Below the pieces are notes generated by a model. That model was not told the DNA's origin. It made no database searches and worked only from the letters and a program-made list of their open reading frames with translations. Below, in pieces: positions 34,600 through 46,345 of a stretch of DNA of 64,000 nt. This DNA comes from Moniliella sp. 'wahieum' (taxonomy: Eukaryota; Basidiomycota; Moniliellomycetes; Moniliellales; Moniliellaceae), in assembly GCA_003971905.1 (NCBI GenBank), contig RSEE01000028.1, forward strand, positions 310,001 to 374,000, given 5' to 3'. Position numbers and translations under genes: made by a program. Every line of letters begins with the position of its first letter. The stretch's first letter is position 1.

Positions 34600-34735
34600 A
34601 AGATAACTTGAGCGCCCTGTAACATGTAACAGGAGGTGCCGAGTTGAAGCCCATTTCGTGTTTCTTCCAATATTCATTCCTGAGGGCAGGAATATGCTCT
34701 AGATTCTGTAGCTCATGTGCAAGGCAATAATCTTC
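34600..34735 (+). ncRNA. Candidate structured RNA / repeat element, partial copy 2
   Basis: From GAAGCCC at 34645 to AATAATC at 34731 the sequence is strongly similar to 21574-21672: CTTCCAATATTC, then GAGGGCAGGAATAT, CTCTAG, and CTGTAGCTCATGTGCAA. The central hairpin is kept (ATATTC/GAATAT). Just upstream is a hairpin CCTGT-AACATGTA-ACAGG (34616-34633), at about the place where copy 1 has its 11-bp stem, but with unrelated sequence. Upstream of that, similarity to copy 1 disappears. Identity unknown. Confidence 0.4.
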
Positions 34736-35086
34736 TACAGCACCTTCCCTTACAAGGGCCTAAGGCGTATAATCCCTAGTCGGCCGATTAAAATGAGGCC
34801 AATGCTTGGTGGCTTGGATGGCGTCCCTGTCAAAAGATTCAAGTGCGGCGCAGCGCTGTGACGAAGGTGTGACAGAGCATGGCTTACGGCATGCCCACCG
34901 GCTGCGCAGCACTGTCGCAGTCGCCGCGCGCACGCTCATCGACATCGATTAGCCGCCGAGCTGGCACAGCCCCCGAGCGGCCCATCTATCGCCCCCTCTC
35001 CGTGCCTCCACCCCACATCCCTCGCCGCCACCGCCGCCCCTATTCTCCCCCCCGCCCTGTCCAGCGACCCCGCTTCCTCCTCCACG

Positions 35087-36880
35087 ATGTCCGACCCGTA
35101 CCAAGAGCTGGTCGCCAAGGCCACCGATGAGCAATTGCCTACCGAAGACTGGCAAGTCAACCTTGACCTTGCGACCGGGTCAGCACCGACGGCCCCAATG
35201 GAGTCCACCAAGTCTTCGATGCTCTCACGGCACGTCTCCAGCAGAATCCCAAAGTCCAAGAGTACGTCCTCACCTTGGCCGATGCGCTGGGCAAGAACGT
35301 GCCGGCCATATTATGTACCCGGAAATGTCCAACCCCGCCTTCTGTGGCCAGCTCAACCGCATGGTTCACGACACCACATTCTCCCCAACTGTTCGCAGTC
35401 GCATCATGGGCCTCATACAGGAGTGGGATTCTGACTTGAGCATGTCGGGCGCATCCGGAACTCTGCTTCAAGACACGTACGCTGCTCTCAAGTCTCAGAG
35501 TTCGTTCTTAACCCTCCTGACATTCCCATGTGAAGTACTAACCTTCCTTAAACAGACTTGGACATCTCTTCTGCCGCGCCTGCTGCTGCCGAGGATGCGG
35601 AGGACGAGGAACTGAAGAGAGTGCTGGCCCTTTCGTTACAAGACCAAGGCGGACGCAGCCAATGGTCGTCCAACTACTATGGCGCCTCCGGTGCTAACAT
35701 GGCGGAAGCGCGGCCGCCTGGCATCTGTCTCGTCCTCCCAGCCAGCGGGCAGCACCCCAGCCAGTGCTACCAATCCGTTTCTCCCTGGTCCAACACTATC
35801 TTCGGCCACCCCCCCTGGCGGCTCGAATCTGGCCCAACTAGTTGACGTTTCTCCAGCTGGGGCTACAGGTGCCTCACAAGGTGCGGCCGTAGCCGCTGCC
35901 GCTGCCGCGTTGGGTGGAGCCGCCCACTGACGGCCACCCCGGCCCGTGCAGAGGAACCCACCACCGTCACTTCCGCTCACCACCACCGCAGAAAGTGCAT
36001 CTTCCCCGCCAGCTGGGAAGATCATTTCGTCGTGTACGGGCGTTGTACGACTATATCGCCCGAACCGGGAGTGTTGAACTTCAAAGCAGGGATGTGATTC
36101 GGGTGCTGGATACGATATTCGAGCATTGGTGGAAGGGGAGGCACGTGGGAAAGTGGGCATCTTTCCGTCAACCATGTTGAAATTCTGCCCAACCCGACCC
36201 CCGATGATTTGGCTCGCGATGCCGCGTTGGAAGCCTCCCTGCTTGGCTCCTCTACCGCGATTGATGAGTTGGCCCTCAAGCTAGCTACCCTCGATCCCGC
36301 CCAACCCGTCAGTTCCACGGACAAGGCGGAGCTCGAGGGGATGTACCAGAGTGCGGCCGATGTGGCTCCCAAGCTCGCCGAGCTCATCGCGCGGTACCAG
36401 GCCAAGCTCGCCGAACTGAATGGCTTACACGAGAAGTTTGAACAGGCACGCAACCGCTACGCTCCCCAGGTTCTCCATCCTTCGTCTTCTTCCTCTTCGG
36501 CCCCTCAGGCTGCCCAATCTGTGGAACGGCTACTGCGCCAGCCACTGCCGCAACGGCCGTTCCCGCTTCTACCCCTGCTTCTGCCCCGCTACTTCGCAAG
36601 CTCCTGCGCAAGCTACTAATCCTGCCACGTCTTCTCCGCCGCCCCAACTACCACCGCCGCTTCGGACGTCGTCGACCCGCCCGGCTTATGATCAGCAAGC
36701 GGTACCTCACCGCCACCGGGGATGGACATCAACTCGCCCGATACGCCGAGTGGTATTGGCGGACGTTCCCCCAGAATGCCCCGGCGCAACAGTGATCGGT
36801 GGCCATGTGCAATCCTACGCTGCGCCCCGTGCTGCCCCTTTCGTTGGTTCATGTCTGTTGGAGGAGAAAGGAAGGGGTGA
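35087..36880 (+). CDS. HSE1: ESCRT-0 subunit HSE1 (STAM-like; VHS-UIM-SH3-GAT)
   Basis: With VPS27 this protein sorts ubiquitinated cargo at endosomes. Domains in order: VHS, starting MSDPYQELVAKATDEQLPTE, with VFDALTARLQQNPKVQEYVL and LADALGKN. After a 56-nt intron (35500-35555; GTTCGT, CTAAC, CAG) comes a UIM, DEELKRVLALSLQDQ (35606-35650). An SH3 follows with the signature RVRALYDYIA (36037-36066), GDVIRVLDTI, EHWWKG and GKVGIFP across a frame change. Last is a GAT/coiled-coil segment, ELEGMYQSAADVAPKLAELI to LHEKFEQARNRY (36330-36460). The tail is Pro/Gln/Ala-rich, ending MDINSPDTPSGIGGRSPRMP and beyond; the stop at 36880 is in the most protein-like frame. Frame changes near 35175, 35300, 35720, 36080 and later are likely errors. 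The ATG at 35087 is the canonical HSE1/STAM start. Confidence 0.88.
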
Positions 36881-39445
36881 CCTCAGTGGAGGGGCGGGTG
36901 GATCTCGCCTTTTCTCGTCGGGAATGGTGTTGCAGCCTAGGTTCCGGCCATTTTCCGTCCCTTTGGATCTTACCTCTTCTCCCCTACGACCCGCCTCGCC
37001 ATTCGTACGAACCACATCTCTTCCTTGTTGCAGCTGGCCTTGGCATAACCGGACCGGAAAATCTCCTTTGGATGTCCAAAGAGGAATGCATGCAACCTCG
37101 ATACTGGGCTTGAAGTGTGTGGAAGGAAGCGAGGATGGTATCTAATGGATTCGTACCACCTACACGTCAACGCCAACTTGGTCCACACGTCATCGTGTCA
37201 ACGTTCAGATCTCAGATGAGACGTGCAGCGTATATACTTCGACTGGCGACTAGCAACTAGAGCAACTCCGCTCTCGATGCTGTGCGGCAGCAGTGTGGGG
37301 CGCCCCAGTTGCGGGTTTCACGCGTCACGCGTCACCGGTCACCACTGGAGGCGGAACAGCGCCCTGCTTGCAGCTGCGGCAATAAAATGCACCGGGGGCT
37401 TGCGCATGACGCGTGACGCGTGACGCGACGGCCGGAGTCTTATTCCATTCTCGGTTATACCCTCTGTCACACGTTATACCCGCTACCAGATCTCTCTAGG
37501 TGATGAGCTGAATCGCGTTACGCGTTACGCGCGATTTTGGCGCAGCACGAGAGACAAACAGAAGTGTCCAGAAAGGCTTCCTCCACGTCCACCACTTGCG
37601 CGTGAGAAGCGTCGCGTGTGGCTCAGGCTCAAAACATGAATTCAATATTCACAGGCCTGAAGCTTGAAGCTCCTGAAGAGACCGTGAAGCTGAAGCTTTT
37701 GAAGTTAGTCAGTACTCTCGGCCACATGTATTCTTCACACGCCTGCTATGGTACTTTGTATTACTTGTACTCATCATCCATGCATCGTCATCATGTGCCC
37801 GACCTTATGCCATCTCAATATCTCTCACTCTTCTCTTTTCTCTCGTCGTCGCGCGCCTATAATACCGACAGTGTCCGGCACTCTCTTATACGTCGTGCCC
37901 CTGACAGACTTCCATCGCTGTGCAGGTAGTGAGTGATCGAGTGATCCAAGACGCACATGCGTATCGATCATCTGTTTCAGATGCCATCAGCCCCTCTCTT
38001 TGTCAAGCTATTGAGGCCTGCTGTGAAAAAGAGTAAACGACAGTGGAGTTGCTGCAGCGGCAGAGCATTATATTGCGCTTGGACTTGCCCATCCATCCAA
38101 ACAAGGTTCCTCCGGTGCGCTCTCCTTGTTGGCGAGACACGGTCACGGTTCTGGTTACAAAATACGATCTCGAATTCTCCGACAGCTCCTGACCCGCCAC
38201 AGCGCCGCCTCAGCACCTCCGCGACCTCAGCTATTATAGGCCTCACCCGCCTCATCGGCCTCATCGATCATCCCCCATACACCTCACACGATTAATGAAA
38301 GCATTGCATCCATTGCATTCTCCTTTGACCCGGGCTAGCCTCCTGTCCCACAAGACATGTGGCAAGCTATATACGTCATGAATCAGGTGACAAGCGCGGA
38401 GCCAGGAAGAGCCCTGGGTTCGAAGAACGCCTCCTGAACTTGAGAGCCTTGAAAGCTTGAAGCTTGGAGCTTATTGGGTACGGCGATGTACTGAGGGGTT
38501 ATTGAACTCTATGCAATATGCAAGCTCCCCACACTCTCTGTGGCCTCTCTCTCTTCGGTCTTGTCTCGAGCCCAGCGCTCGCCTCGATGTGCTTTCGATC
38601 GACTGTGGGCTCTTCATAGACTGGTCTACGCCATCGTATTCAAGCACAATTGGTCTTAGGTGATGCAGCGGTGCGTACTAAACGTACTGAACTCAGACTG
38701 CGTACTAAATTACTGAGGGCGTACTGGGCGCGCTGCTGAGCCTCAGCCCTCAGGCTGAGGGGCGCTGTGGCCTCGTAGCGTGGAGCGCTGACTCTGAGGC
38801 CCCACCGTGCCGGTTAATTCCACGTGAAACGGTATAAACGTATAAACATAAGTGTTAGTGTGCTTTCATTCGGCGCAGCAGGGCAGCACAGCAGCGTAAG
38901 CTTGCCCGTCAGACTGACGACTGACGACTGAGTCTCAGATCCTGAGGGAAGGGTGTGCAAGGGTGCTCCCTCAGCCTAAGGCCCCGGCTCTCGAACATGG
39001 CCTGTGTGGGGATACGGTGTTGTCGGGGGATGGCATGGCTCCCCCTGTGCCTATCCCTGCCTTGGCTGGGCGGCGATAACGACGTGGCTGGGCGGCCCAG
39101 CTCAGCCGCACAGGGGCACCCAGGAGGACGCAGCGCCTACGGCCGGCCTGCCAACCGCGCGACCCTTCCGACCCTGGCCAGCGGAGACACGCACGCTGCG
39201 CGGAGGGTGAGGGGGCCGCAGGGGGCGAGCCAGCATTCTGCCCTCCGCTGTTCCTGCTGGTCCCTCGATCTGCGCCGATTTTTATCATAGACCATCGATC
39301 ATCGCGGCGCAGCTACAGCCACAGCCCAGCCACAGCCACAGCGATCCGGCTGGACTGCGACGGCGCAGGCCAAATCTGTGGGGGGAGCTCCATCTCCATC
39401 TCCATTTCCATCTCCATCTCGCCATCCCCCACCCTGATCGCCGCC
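36881..39445. other. 2.5 kb gap between HSE1 and the MAP kinase
   Basis: No supported gene. It contains several heptamer blocks (37317-37343, 37403-37429, 37512-37536), AAGCTT-rich stretches (GAAGCTTGAAGCTCC near 37661, GAAAGCTTGAAGCTTGGAGC near 38450), a hairpin CCTCAGCC-CTCA-GGCTGAGG near 38741-38760, and a CCATCT hexamer run at 39388-39420 just before the kinase. Confidence 0.5.
37317..37536. repeat. ACGCGT heptamer arrays (three blocks)
   Basis: TCACGCG TCACGCG TCACCGG TCACC lies at 37317-37343, TGACGCG TGACGCG TGACGCG at 37407-37427, and CGCGTTA CGCGTTA CGCGCGA at 37514-37534. All have a 7-nt period; the first is the reverse complement of the second. Confidence 0.8.
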
Positions 39446-41187
39446 ATGTCGACAGGAGCTACCTCATCGATACCTGTGCGCGCTCGCCGTTCACGCCGCC
39501 CCATCCACACCCCACCTTCACCAAATGCCTGCTCCACCCTTCGCATGGTGGCCCCCGATGCTTCGCCCCTTGGAAATGGCTGTCTGCCGATCCCAGAAGC
39601 CCCACCAAAGGCTACCGACTCTCTCATGCCCTGCGCCTTTGACCCCGAGCACTTGGACGCGATGGGGTACCACACCTTCCAGTGCTTTGAGACAGCCTTT
39701 CATGTCCATAAGCGTTACTCCTTTGTGCGCCCCCTTGGCTTTGGATCGTATGGCTCCGTCGCCCTGGTGCACGACGCTGTGCTCAATGTCCACGTTGCGT
39801 ACGCTAAGCTCACCCTCTGATGTGCTGTGCCCGCAAGCCAACTGACCCCTTCCTTTGTTCACAGTCTCAAGAAGATCAACCAGGTTCTGCACAGTGGTAC
39901 GCTCGCGCGACATGCGTTGCGCGAGGTAACCATCATGCGCCACATGAACGAATGTGACAACTCTGCTGTCCTGCTCGACATTGATGCCAGCTTTGTTGAA
40001 TGGGGGGAGCTCTACCTCGTCATGGCCCCCTCCGAAGCAAACCTAGCTCAGATCATCCGTTCACGACAGTCTCTCAGCAACGAGCATCTCCAATACTTTG
40101 CGGTCCAGCTACTTCGCGGTGTGAGCTACATGCACGCGGCGCACATTATGCACCGTGATCTTAAGCCAAGTAATGTGGTGGTCAATTCCGATTGCACCCT
40201 GCGCATTTGCGATTACGGTCTGGCCCGTGCTTGGTCCCACGAATCCCTGTCCAAGCTGGCGCCCGCACCTGGCCTGCCATGTGCCGAGACGCTGGACATG
40301 TCACCAGCCATGTCTCCTGGGGTCCGATCACAAAAGTCGACCCTCAACGCCCATCGCAATTTTTATGTGCCGGGAGAACCATTGTCTTCGTACGTGACAA
40401 CGCGATGGTACCGTGCCCCCGAACTGCTCCTGCGCTTTTCTGAGGGATACGGCCCCCCTGTGGACATGTGGGCAGTGGGATGCATTCTCGCCGAGCTTCT
40501 CCTTGGCCGACCCCTATTTCCGGGGAATGACAGCCGTGACCAGGTTCGTCTTATCTCCCAAGCTCTCGGCCCGCCGGGCTATAGAACGGTAGCCAAGGTA
40601 TCTCCTAAGCTGAAGAGCAAGATGGGGAAATTGTGCGCCCAGGAACCGGTGGAGTGGTCTCAGATATTTGCCGGCTGCAACCCACAAGCGACAGACTTGG
40701 TTGCTAAGCTTCTCTGCTGGGACCCCCCGAACGGCTGACCGCCCCAGAGGCTCTGGCCCATCCTTGGCTTTGCGCATACCACACCGCCCCGGTCCAATTC
40801 TCCGAACCCCAACCGTTCACTGCATTTGATACGGTTGAGGCCCACTTCGTCCACCGGCACGAATGGGTGCGAGCGTTCCAAGAGCAAGAACGAGTGATGC
40901 ACCATGAGTGGCCTGCCTTCTTCTCTGAGGCCGAAGGAGTGCCTGCTGGTACTTCGGATTGCACCCCGTCGCTTTTTTCTTCCGAAGCACTCCCCACCTC
41001 TCCGAGCACGACGGCGACGAGCGTGGCGACGCCCACCTCCCTCCCTTCGCTCGATCCATCGTCCAAGACGGTGTCCCAGACGGGCAAGCACAAGACCCAC
41101 CCAACGGTTGCTTCCTCCTCGCCCCTCCTCACTAGGCGCGCATGGACTCCTCGTTTCGGGTCCGGGCGTCGAGGTGCCCCCCCATGA
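39446..41187 (+). CDS. Slt2-like MAP kinase with atypical activation motifs
   Basis: A Ser/Thr kinase of the cell-integrity (Slt2/Mpk1) MAPK subfamily. The start at 39446 has a strong context (GCCGCCATGTCG). A roughly 85-residue extension precedes the kinase domain: glycine loop GFGSYGSVAL, then an intron at 39799-39864 (GTACGC, CTGAC, CAG) within VALKKINQV, whose first lysine should be the ATP-anchoring one. Then come LREVTIMRHMN, GELYLVMAPSEANLAQIIRS, the catalytic loop MHRDLKPSNVVVN, LRICDYGLARAWS (DYG instead of DFG), and after an insert of about 45 residues the activation loop LSSYVTTRWYRAPELLL (SSY where MAPKs have TxY). VDMWAVGCILAELLLGRPLF completes the core. At 40723-40728 a C6 run ends the frame; one more C restores PPERLTAPEALAHPWL. 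A Ser/Thr-rich tail follows. Confidence 0.85.
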
Positions 41188-42191
41188 TCTATGGGACGTC
41201 TGACCGTTATCGCGCAACCCACGGTTACCCTCCATGCCTTACTTCACTGTTGTTATACCCAACACTTTCTCATTTTATGTTGCCAAATGCAATCTTTTCC
41301 CCGTCATCATAGAACCACTGTATGTGTTGCAACCAGCGATAGCGTGCACCTGATTTATGCAGGCGACTATAGCTCTGCCGTCAAGAATGTTGGCCGGTGG
41401 TGGCACCTTCTGAATACTTTTGCTATATTAAGAGCCATGATACCTCTCTGTTCCTTAGTTTAGAAGGGATTCTGGATTGCGTGAGAGAACTTCGCACTCC
41501 TTGGATATCATACAGAGGATGCTGTTCATCATTATTGGAGTTTTGAAGAAGCGGGGAGAATCGAGGGGCGGGTGTCCAAAATTGGACGTGCTCTGTACAC
41601 ATAGCGAGGATTGAGGGTGTGCACTGGCACCCTGCTCTGGCTCGCGAATCTGCATGCCAACAGGCCGATATTCAGTTGAACGTTGAGGACGCCAAACGTG
41701 TCGTGGTCCCAACCCACATCTGCAGTCTCTCTCAGGTCTTACCCTAAGCACAGGACCCAAACAGGCATGCACGTTCCACATGAAGGTCTGAGATCTGAGA
41801 ATGTCTGAGATCTGATGTCTGATGTCTGATGTCTGACGCAAAAGCCAGCGAGATAAGGTTGAAAATCGAAATTGGGTGCATCGGTGCAACCACATAAACG
41901 ATGGGTGATTCCACCGCAGGGGCCACAGGGCGGAATTGGGTGATAGGCGGGGTGCTGGTTGGGTTAGTGGATGGCGCAGGATGAGGGTGCACACTCCAGA
42001 TGGGGGTGCAGATCGCTTCGTCTGTCCGGCGCAGCCCCACCATCTCGTCTCGTTGGGCCCCCTTGCTCGTGCTCTTGCCCTTGCTCTTGCCCTTGCTCGT
42101 GCTCTTGCTCACCACCACCACCCCCGCCCCCTCCCCCGTCGCTGCGCCGTGCTGTGCGCGTGCTTCGGTCCGCGCACGTGTTGGATCCACC
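41188..42191. other. 1.0 kb gap before SIN3
   Basis: No supported gene. Present are a GTTGAACGTTGAGG word at 41675-41689, a TCTGATG heptamer array at 41785-41837, and a pyrimidine-biased tract of CTTGCT/CTTGCC/CTCGTG hexamers at 42058-42112 that is probably the SIN3 promoter or leader. Confidence 0.5.
41785..41837. repeat. TCTGATG/TCTGAGA heptamer array
   Basis: TCTGAGA TCTGAGAATG TCTGAGA TCTGATG TCTGATG TCTGATG TCTGACG in tandem. Again a 7-nt period, but without the ACGCGT core. Confidence 0.8.
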
Positions 42192-45100
42192 ATGGTATGT
42201 GCCCTTGCCCACTCTGCTTCCCGCCACTGACCGCCCTCCCCAGTCCTCGCTCAACGTCAAGGATGCACTCGAGTATCTCGACCAGGTCAAGGTCCAGTTC
42301 GCTGACCACCCCGATGTGTACAACCGCTCCTCCTCGACATCATGAAGGACTTCAAGAGCCAGGCCATCGACACCCCCGGCGTTATCGAGCGCGTCTCGGC
42401 GCTCTTCCAGGGCCATGCCGCCCTCATTCAGGGCTTCAACACCTTCCTCCCGCCTGGCTACCACATCGACTGCTCCCAAGAGACCAACATGATTACTGTC
42501 ACCACCCCCACTGGCATGACCGCCCAGGGTGGCATTGGCATCGCTGGCGCCCTATCTCGCGCCAATGCGGCTGCTATGCTCGGTGTTCCTCCCGACACCC
42601 TCCCGCCACCGTCACGGCCTCCCCCGCCGCCCCACCCTGTTTCTCCTCCCATGACCCATGGCCCCCAGCGTGGCCCCGGCCCGCCCCATTCCATGCCTCC
42701 CGGCGTGGGCCCCTCGAGCCCGACCATGCATCCGCACCAGCCCCGATGGCGTACGGTCCTGCCGAATACCCCCTCCAGCCCACCCTATCAGGTCCAGGCT
42801 ACTCAAACGGCAGTATCCATCCTCCTCCCGGTACGTACTGAACTGGCCTGCGCACGTCTGTTTTCCAGTCTCATCTCCAGCTGTGGTGTGTTTCTAATTT
42901 TGTTTTCTATTCTCCCCAGGCCCCGGCACGCCAGGCGTGACAGCCGGTGCGGGTGCGCTGGCCCACCCAGCTGCTGGCATGCCCATGCCGCACGATGGCG
43001 GTCCTGCTCCCGTCGAGTTCAATCATGCCATCAATTATGTCAACAAGATCAAACAGCGCTACAACTCTGCGCCGGACACGTACCGTCAGTTCCTCGAGAT
43101 CCTCCAAGACTACCAGCATGGCTCCCGGCCCATCCAAGAAGTCTACAACGAGGTCACGCAACTGTTTGGGCACGACAAGGACCTGCTCCAGGAGTTCCGC
43201 CAGTTCCTCCCCGACAGCAACCCAGCCGGTGGCGTTGGTGGTGCTGGTGGTAGCGGTGCTGCAGGCGGCCTCTTTGGCGCCGTGCATTCGCCCCATGCTG
43301 CACCCCAGAGGCGTTCCACCCCACCTTAACCTGCCTACCCTCCTGCGCCCCCCCTGCTCGCCCGCGTGCCTCGGGTACCAAAACCAAGAAGAGGCCCGCA
43401 CCCAGTTCAACTGCCCCCGCTTCTGGTGCCGAGCCCCGAGGGAAGCGGACCAAACATGGGTACCCCGCGCCCCCAGAAGCCGAGATGTCATACAACCCTG
43501 CGGTATATCCAGAGGAAACCGTCGTTCCCATGCAAGCGGGCGAACCGGCTTATGCGGCGTCCATTGATACGACATGGTACCCTGCCGAGGCAGTGTTTGG
43601 TGTGCGACTTGAACCCCGTCCAGAACCCAAGGAGACGACGCTGGCTTCGGGGGCGAGGTGACCCTCTTTGACCGGATCAAACGACACATTGATGGGAAAG
43701 CGGCCTATACTGAATTTCTCAAGCTGCTCCAACTCTTCTCCCAAGACATCATCGATGTACGCCTCCTGTTGGATCAAGTCGCCTTGTTTATCGGAGATAA
43801 TCCCGACCTGTTTGGCATGTTCTGCCACGTGGTGGGATACGACCAAGGCAAAGACGACTGGCTTACCAGTCTCCCACCCACCATCGCCAACATACCTGTT
43901 CAGCGCCGCAACCCTATTATCGCCGGACTGTACAAGACCTATGGTCCATCTTACCATCGTCTCCCCCGGTTCGAATCCAACTTATCTTGCAGTGGGAGGG
44001 ATGCGCTCTGTTGGTCGGTTCTCAATGACTCCTTTCTCAGTACCCCGCTCTTCTCCTCCGAGTCGGAGGGGTTCATGCCCCACCGCAAGAACGTGTATGA
44101 GACTACCCTCTTCGTCTCAGAGGAAGAGCGACACGAGTTTGATCATCATATTGAGCTCAATCTTCGCACCATTGAGCTTCTTATTCCCCTCGTTGCCCGA
44201 CTGGAAAAGATGCCCCCCGCAGAGCGTGAGGCGGCTCGGCTCCCGAAGGATTTGGGCGCGGCTAGCCCGACGATCCACGAACGGGTTGTCAAGAAGGTGT
44301 ATGGCAAGGAGGCTGGTCTTGAAATTCTTGCTGCCATGTCCGAAGCCCCGGCGGCACAATCCCCGTTGTGCTTGAGCGGTTAAAGGCAACGGATCAAGCG
44401 TGGCGGGCTGGACAGAGGGAGTGGAACAAGGTGTGGCACAAGGTGGACTTGCGCAACTTCTACAAGAGCCTTGACCACCAAGGTAAAGACTTTAAGGTCA
44501 ACGACAAGCGCGCTACCACAAGCAAAGCCTTTGTCGCAGAGATCGAAGCGGAGCGCTCCTGTCAGCTAGCACAGCATCAAGCTGCCTCGAAACATGAGCG
44601 AGTACAGGGAATCAAGTTGGGTCAGCCAGAACAAGCACAGCCAGTTCGTGCCTGGCCCTGCTACCAACATGCTGTCAAGATGGCCGACAAGGATGTATTC
44701 TCCGATGTGCTCAAAATGTGCTTCTCGCATTTGGACCGGACAACAAACTACAGCAAGCCCGATATGGAGAGGATCGAGTCTTTCCTACGCTCTTTTGGCC
44801 CGCTCATCTTTGGCATTGAACCAGCTGTTGTGGAGGCTTGGGTCACTCCTCTTCGTTCGGTCGACGAGGACGAGGAGGTCTCTTCCACGAAAGACGGTAA
44901 TGACGTGGCCGTTCCCAAAGACTCGGCAACTGACGTTCTCCCTATGGAGGCCGACCAAGCCCTCAACACAAGCAGTTCGACACCCGGGCCCTCCACGCCC
45001 CCCCTGAAAATGCCACGATGGACACTTGGATGCGCTTTGGCGGGTTTGACCACATGGGGACGGCCCTGCCCGGGGCAAGTCAGACCTGCCTATCGACATT

Positions 45101-46345
45101 GACTCCCTCTTCTTCTATGCCAACACGCAGCTTTTTGTTTTCGTCAAGCTCTTTGAAACGATCTATACCCGTTTGGCCGCGCTCAAGAAAGTAGCCGAGG
45201 AGCGAGCTAAGGTGTACCCTTCGCGCCAACGGGTCAACCCTGTCGCTGTCGCTCTGGGACTGCAGGATCCTAGTACAGGGCCTGGTGCCGTGGTGGGGGC
45301 CATGGCGTGTGCAGCCCACGAAAACCCAGAGGAACAAGGTGGCTTTTTCCTCCATCCACGACATTACTATGGCACACTTCTTCAAATGTGCGAACGATTG
45401 TTTGATGGCGAGATGGACCAATCGTCGTTTGAAGAAGCAGCACGGTTCATGTTTGATATTGACGCCTACCCGATCTTCACCGTAGACAAGGTGGTCAGCG
45501 GGTTGATCAAAGCGGTTCGTTTTTCTCTTTGGTTTTCCTCGTGCGGTGCTGACCCTTTTTTTCCCATAGTTGCACAATGTGGTTACCGACCAACGCTCCA
45601 TTGCTCTGATGGAGCAAGTGGATGCGTGTCGTGCCCGGACTACGACGGCGGCTAAGGCGGTGCGCACCGATCCCTGCAATGCGAGGGCGTTGGTGGAGTG
45701 GTTCCGCAGTCTGATCGATCAGCGAATGGTCGCGGAGAGCATTCTGGCGGGCGAAGAGAACTTGTACCGGATTGTGTGGAACGAGGAACGCCGCCTGCTC
45801 ACCTTTCAATTGCTCGGGCGCGACGAGCTCACCCTCCCCCAAGAAGCGACATCTCAACGCAACAAGTTGCTCTATTACATGGCGTCTTATGCCTCGTGGC
45901 ACCCTACCGAGGGACTGGCACGAGCTGCTGTCGCCCGCCTTCTCCCGCACAACCTTACCCTTGCTGGCCAACCCAAATCGAAGCATGTCTCCAGCCCGGC
46001 TGAGGGGGAGAAAACGGATGGGGTCGGGTCCAAAGCGCAGGACCCAGACGAGCATATCGGTTTTACTTCCCTCCACGGCCTTGAAGGAGAGATTGATCCG
46101 CACACGTGCCGTCTCCGCTTCGAGCAGGGCCAGGACGATGTCATGGTCGCCATCGGCCACCAGCCGCGCTGAATACTCGCATGGCCGGACTGGTGGCCAG
46201 CCGAAGTCGCAAGGAAGCCAGGCTCACCGCCTTGCTCGCCAAGCGCCTGGGCACGACCGCACCATTGCCTGCCCCAGTCCCCCCAGATGCGGAGGGAGGA
46301 GAAGAGCCAATGGACTTGGACGCTGGAGAGGACAGGAACATCTGA
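42192..46345 (+). CDS. SIN3: SIN3 transcriptional corepressor (histone deacetylase scaffold)
   Basis: A nuclear scaffold that tethers Rpd3-type deacetylases to repressors. The start ATG at 42192 (CACCATGG context) is followed at once by a 49-nt intron (42195-42243, GTATGT..CAG), then [22 protein letters not shown]1 runs to about 42480. Intron 2 is 42831-42919 (GTACGT..CAG). PAH2 begins [18 protein letters not shown] and ends [11 protein letters not shown] (43012-43220). PAH3 runs [20 protein letters not shown] to [10 protein letters not shown] (43660-43840). The HDAC-interaction region shows [34 protein letters not shown] and [20 protein letters not shown] (44418-44478). Intron 3 is 45515-45569. 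The Sin3 C-terminal domain includes [20 protein letters not shown] and [20 protein letters not shown]. Frame changes near 42330, 42780, 43330-43650, 43950, 44370, 45000 and 46170 look like errors. About 1,300 residues, a normal length. Confidence 0.93.

Larger units (their letters stand above)
32828..35086. other. 2.3 kb gene-free block with structured repeats
   Basis: No protein-like frame. It contains AACGTT-type words (32945-32975, 33499-33518), a 9-bp hairpin CGAGCGGAA-GCG-TTCCGCTCG near 34142-34162, the 56-nt direct repeat, a long palindrome at 34463-34496, the partial copy of the 21.6 kb element, and the promoter of HSE1 from about 34880. Confidence 0.55.

Noticed and set aside
42000-42230. 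Hydrophobic Leu-rich N-terminal extension of SIN3
   Set aside because: The Leu run comes from a CTTGCT/CTCGTG repeat tract in the leader. SIN3 is nuclear, and a clean ATG with a splice site follows at 42192.
43960-43985. tRNA B-box GGTTCGAATCC
   Set aside because: It lies inside the SIN3 coding region, between PAH3 and the HDAC-interaction segment, and has no tRNA arms around it.
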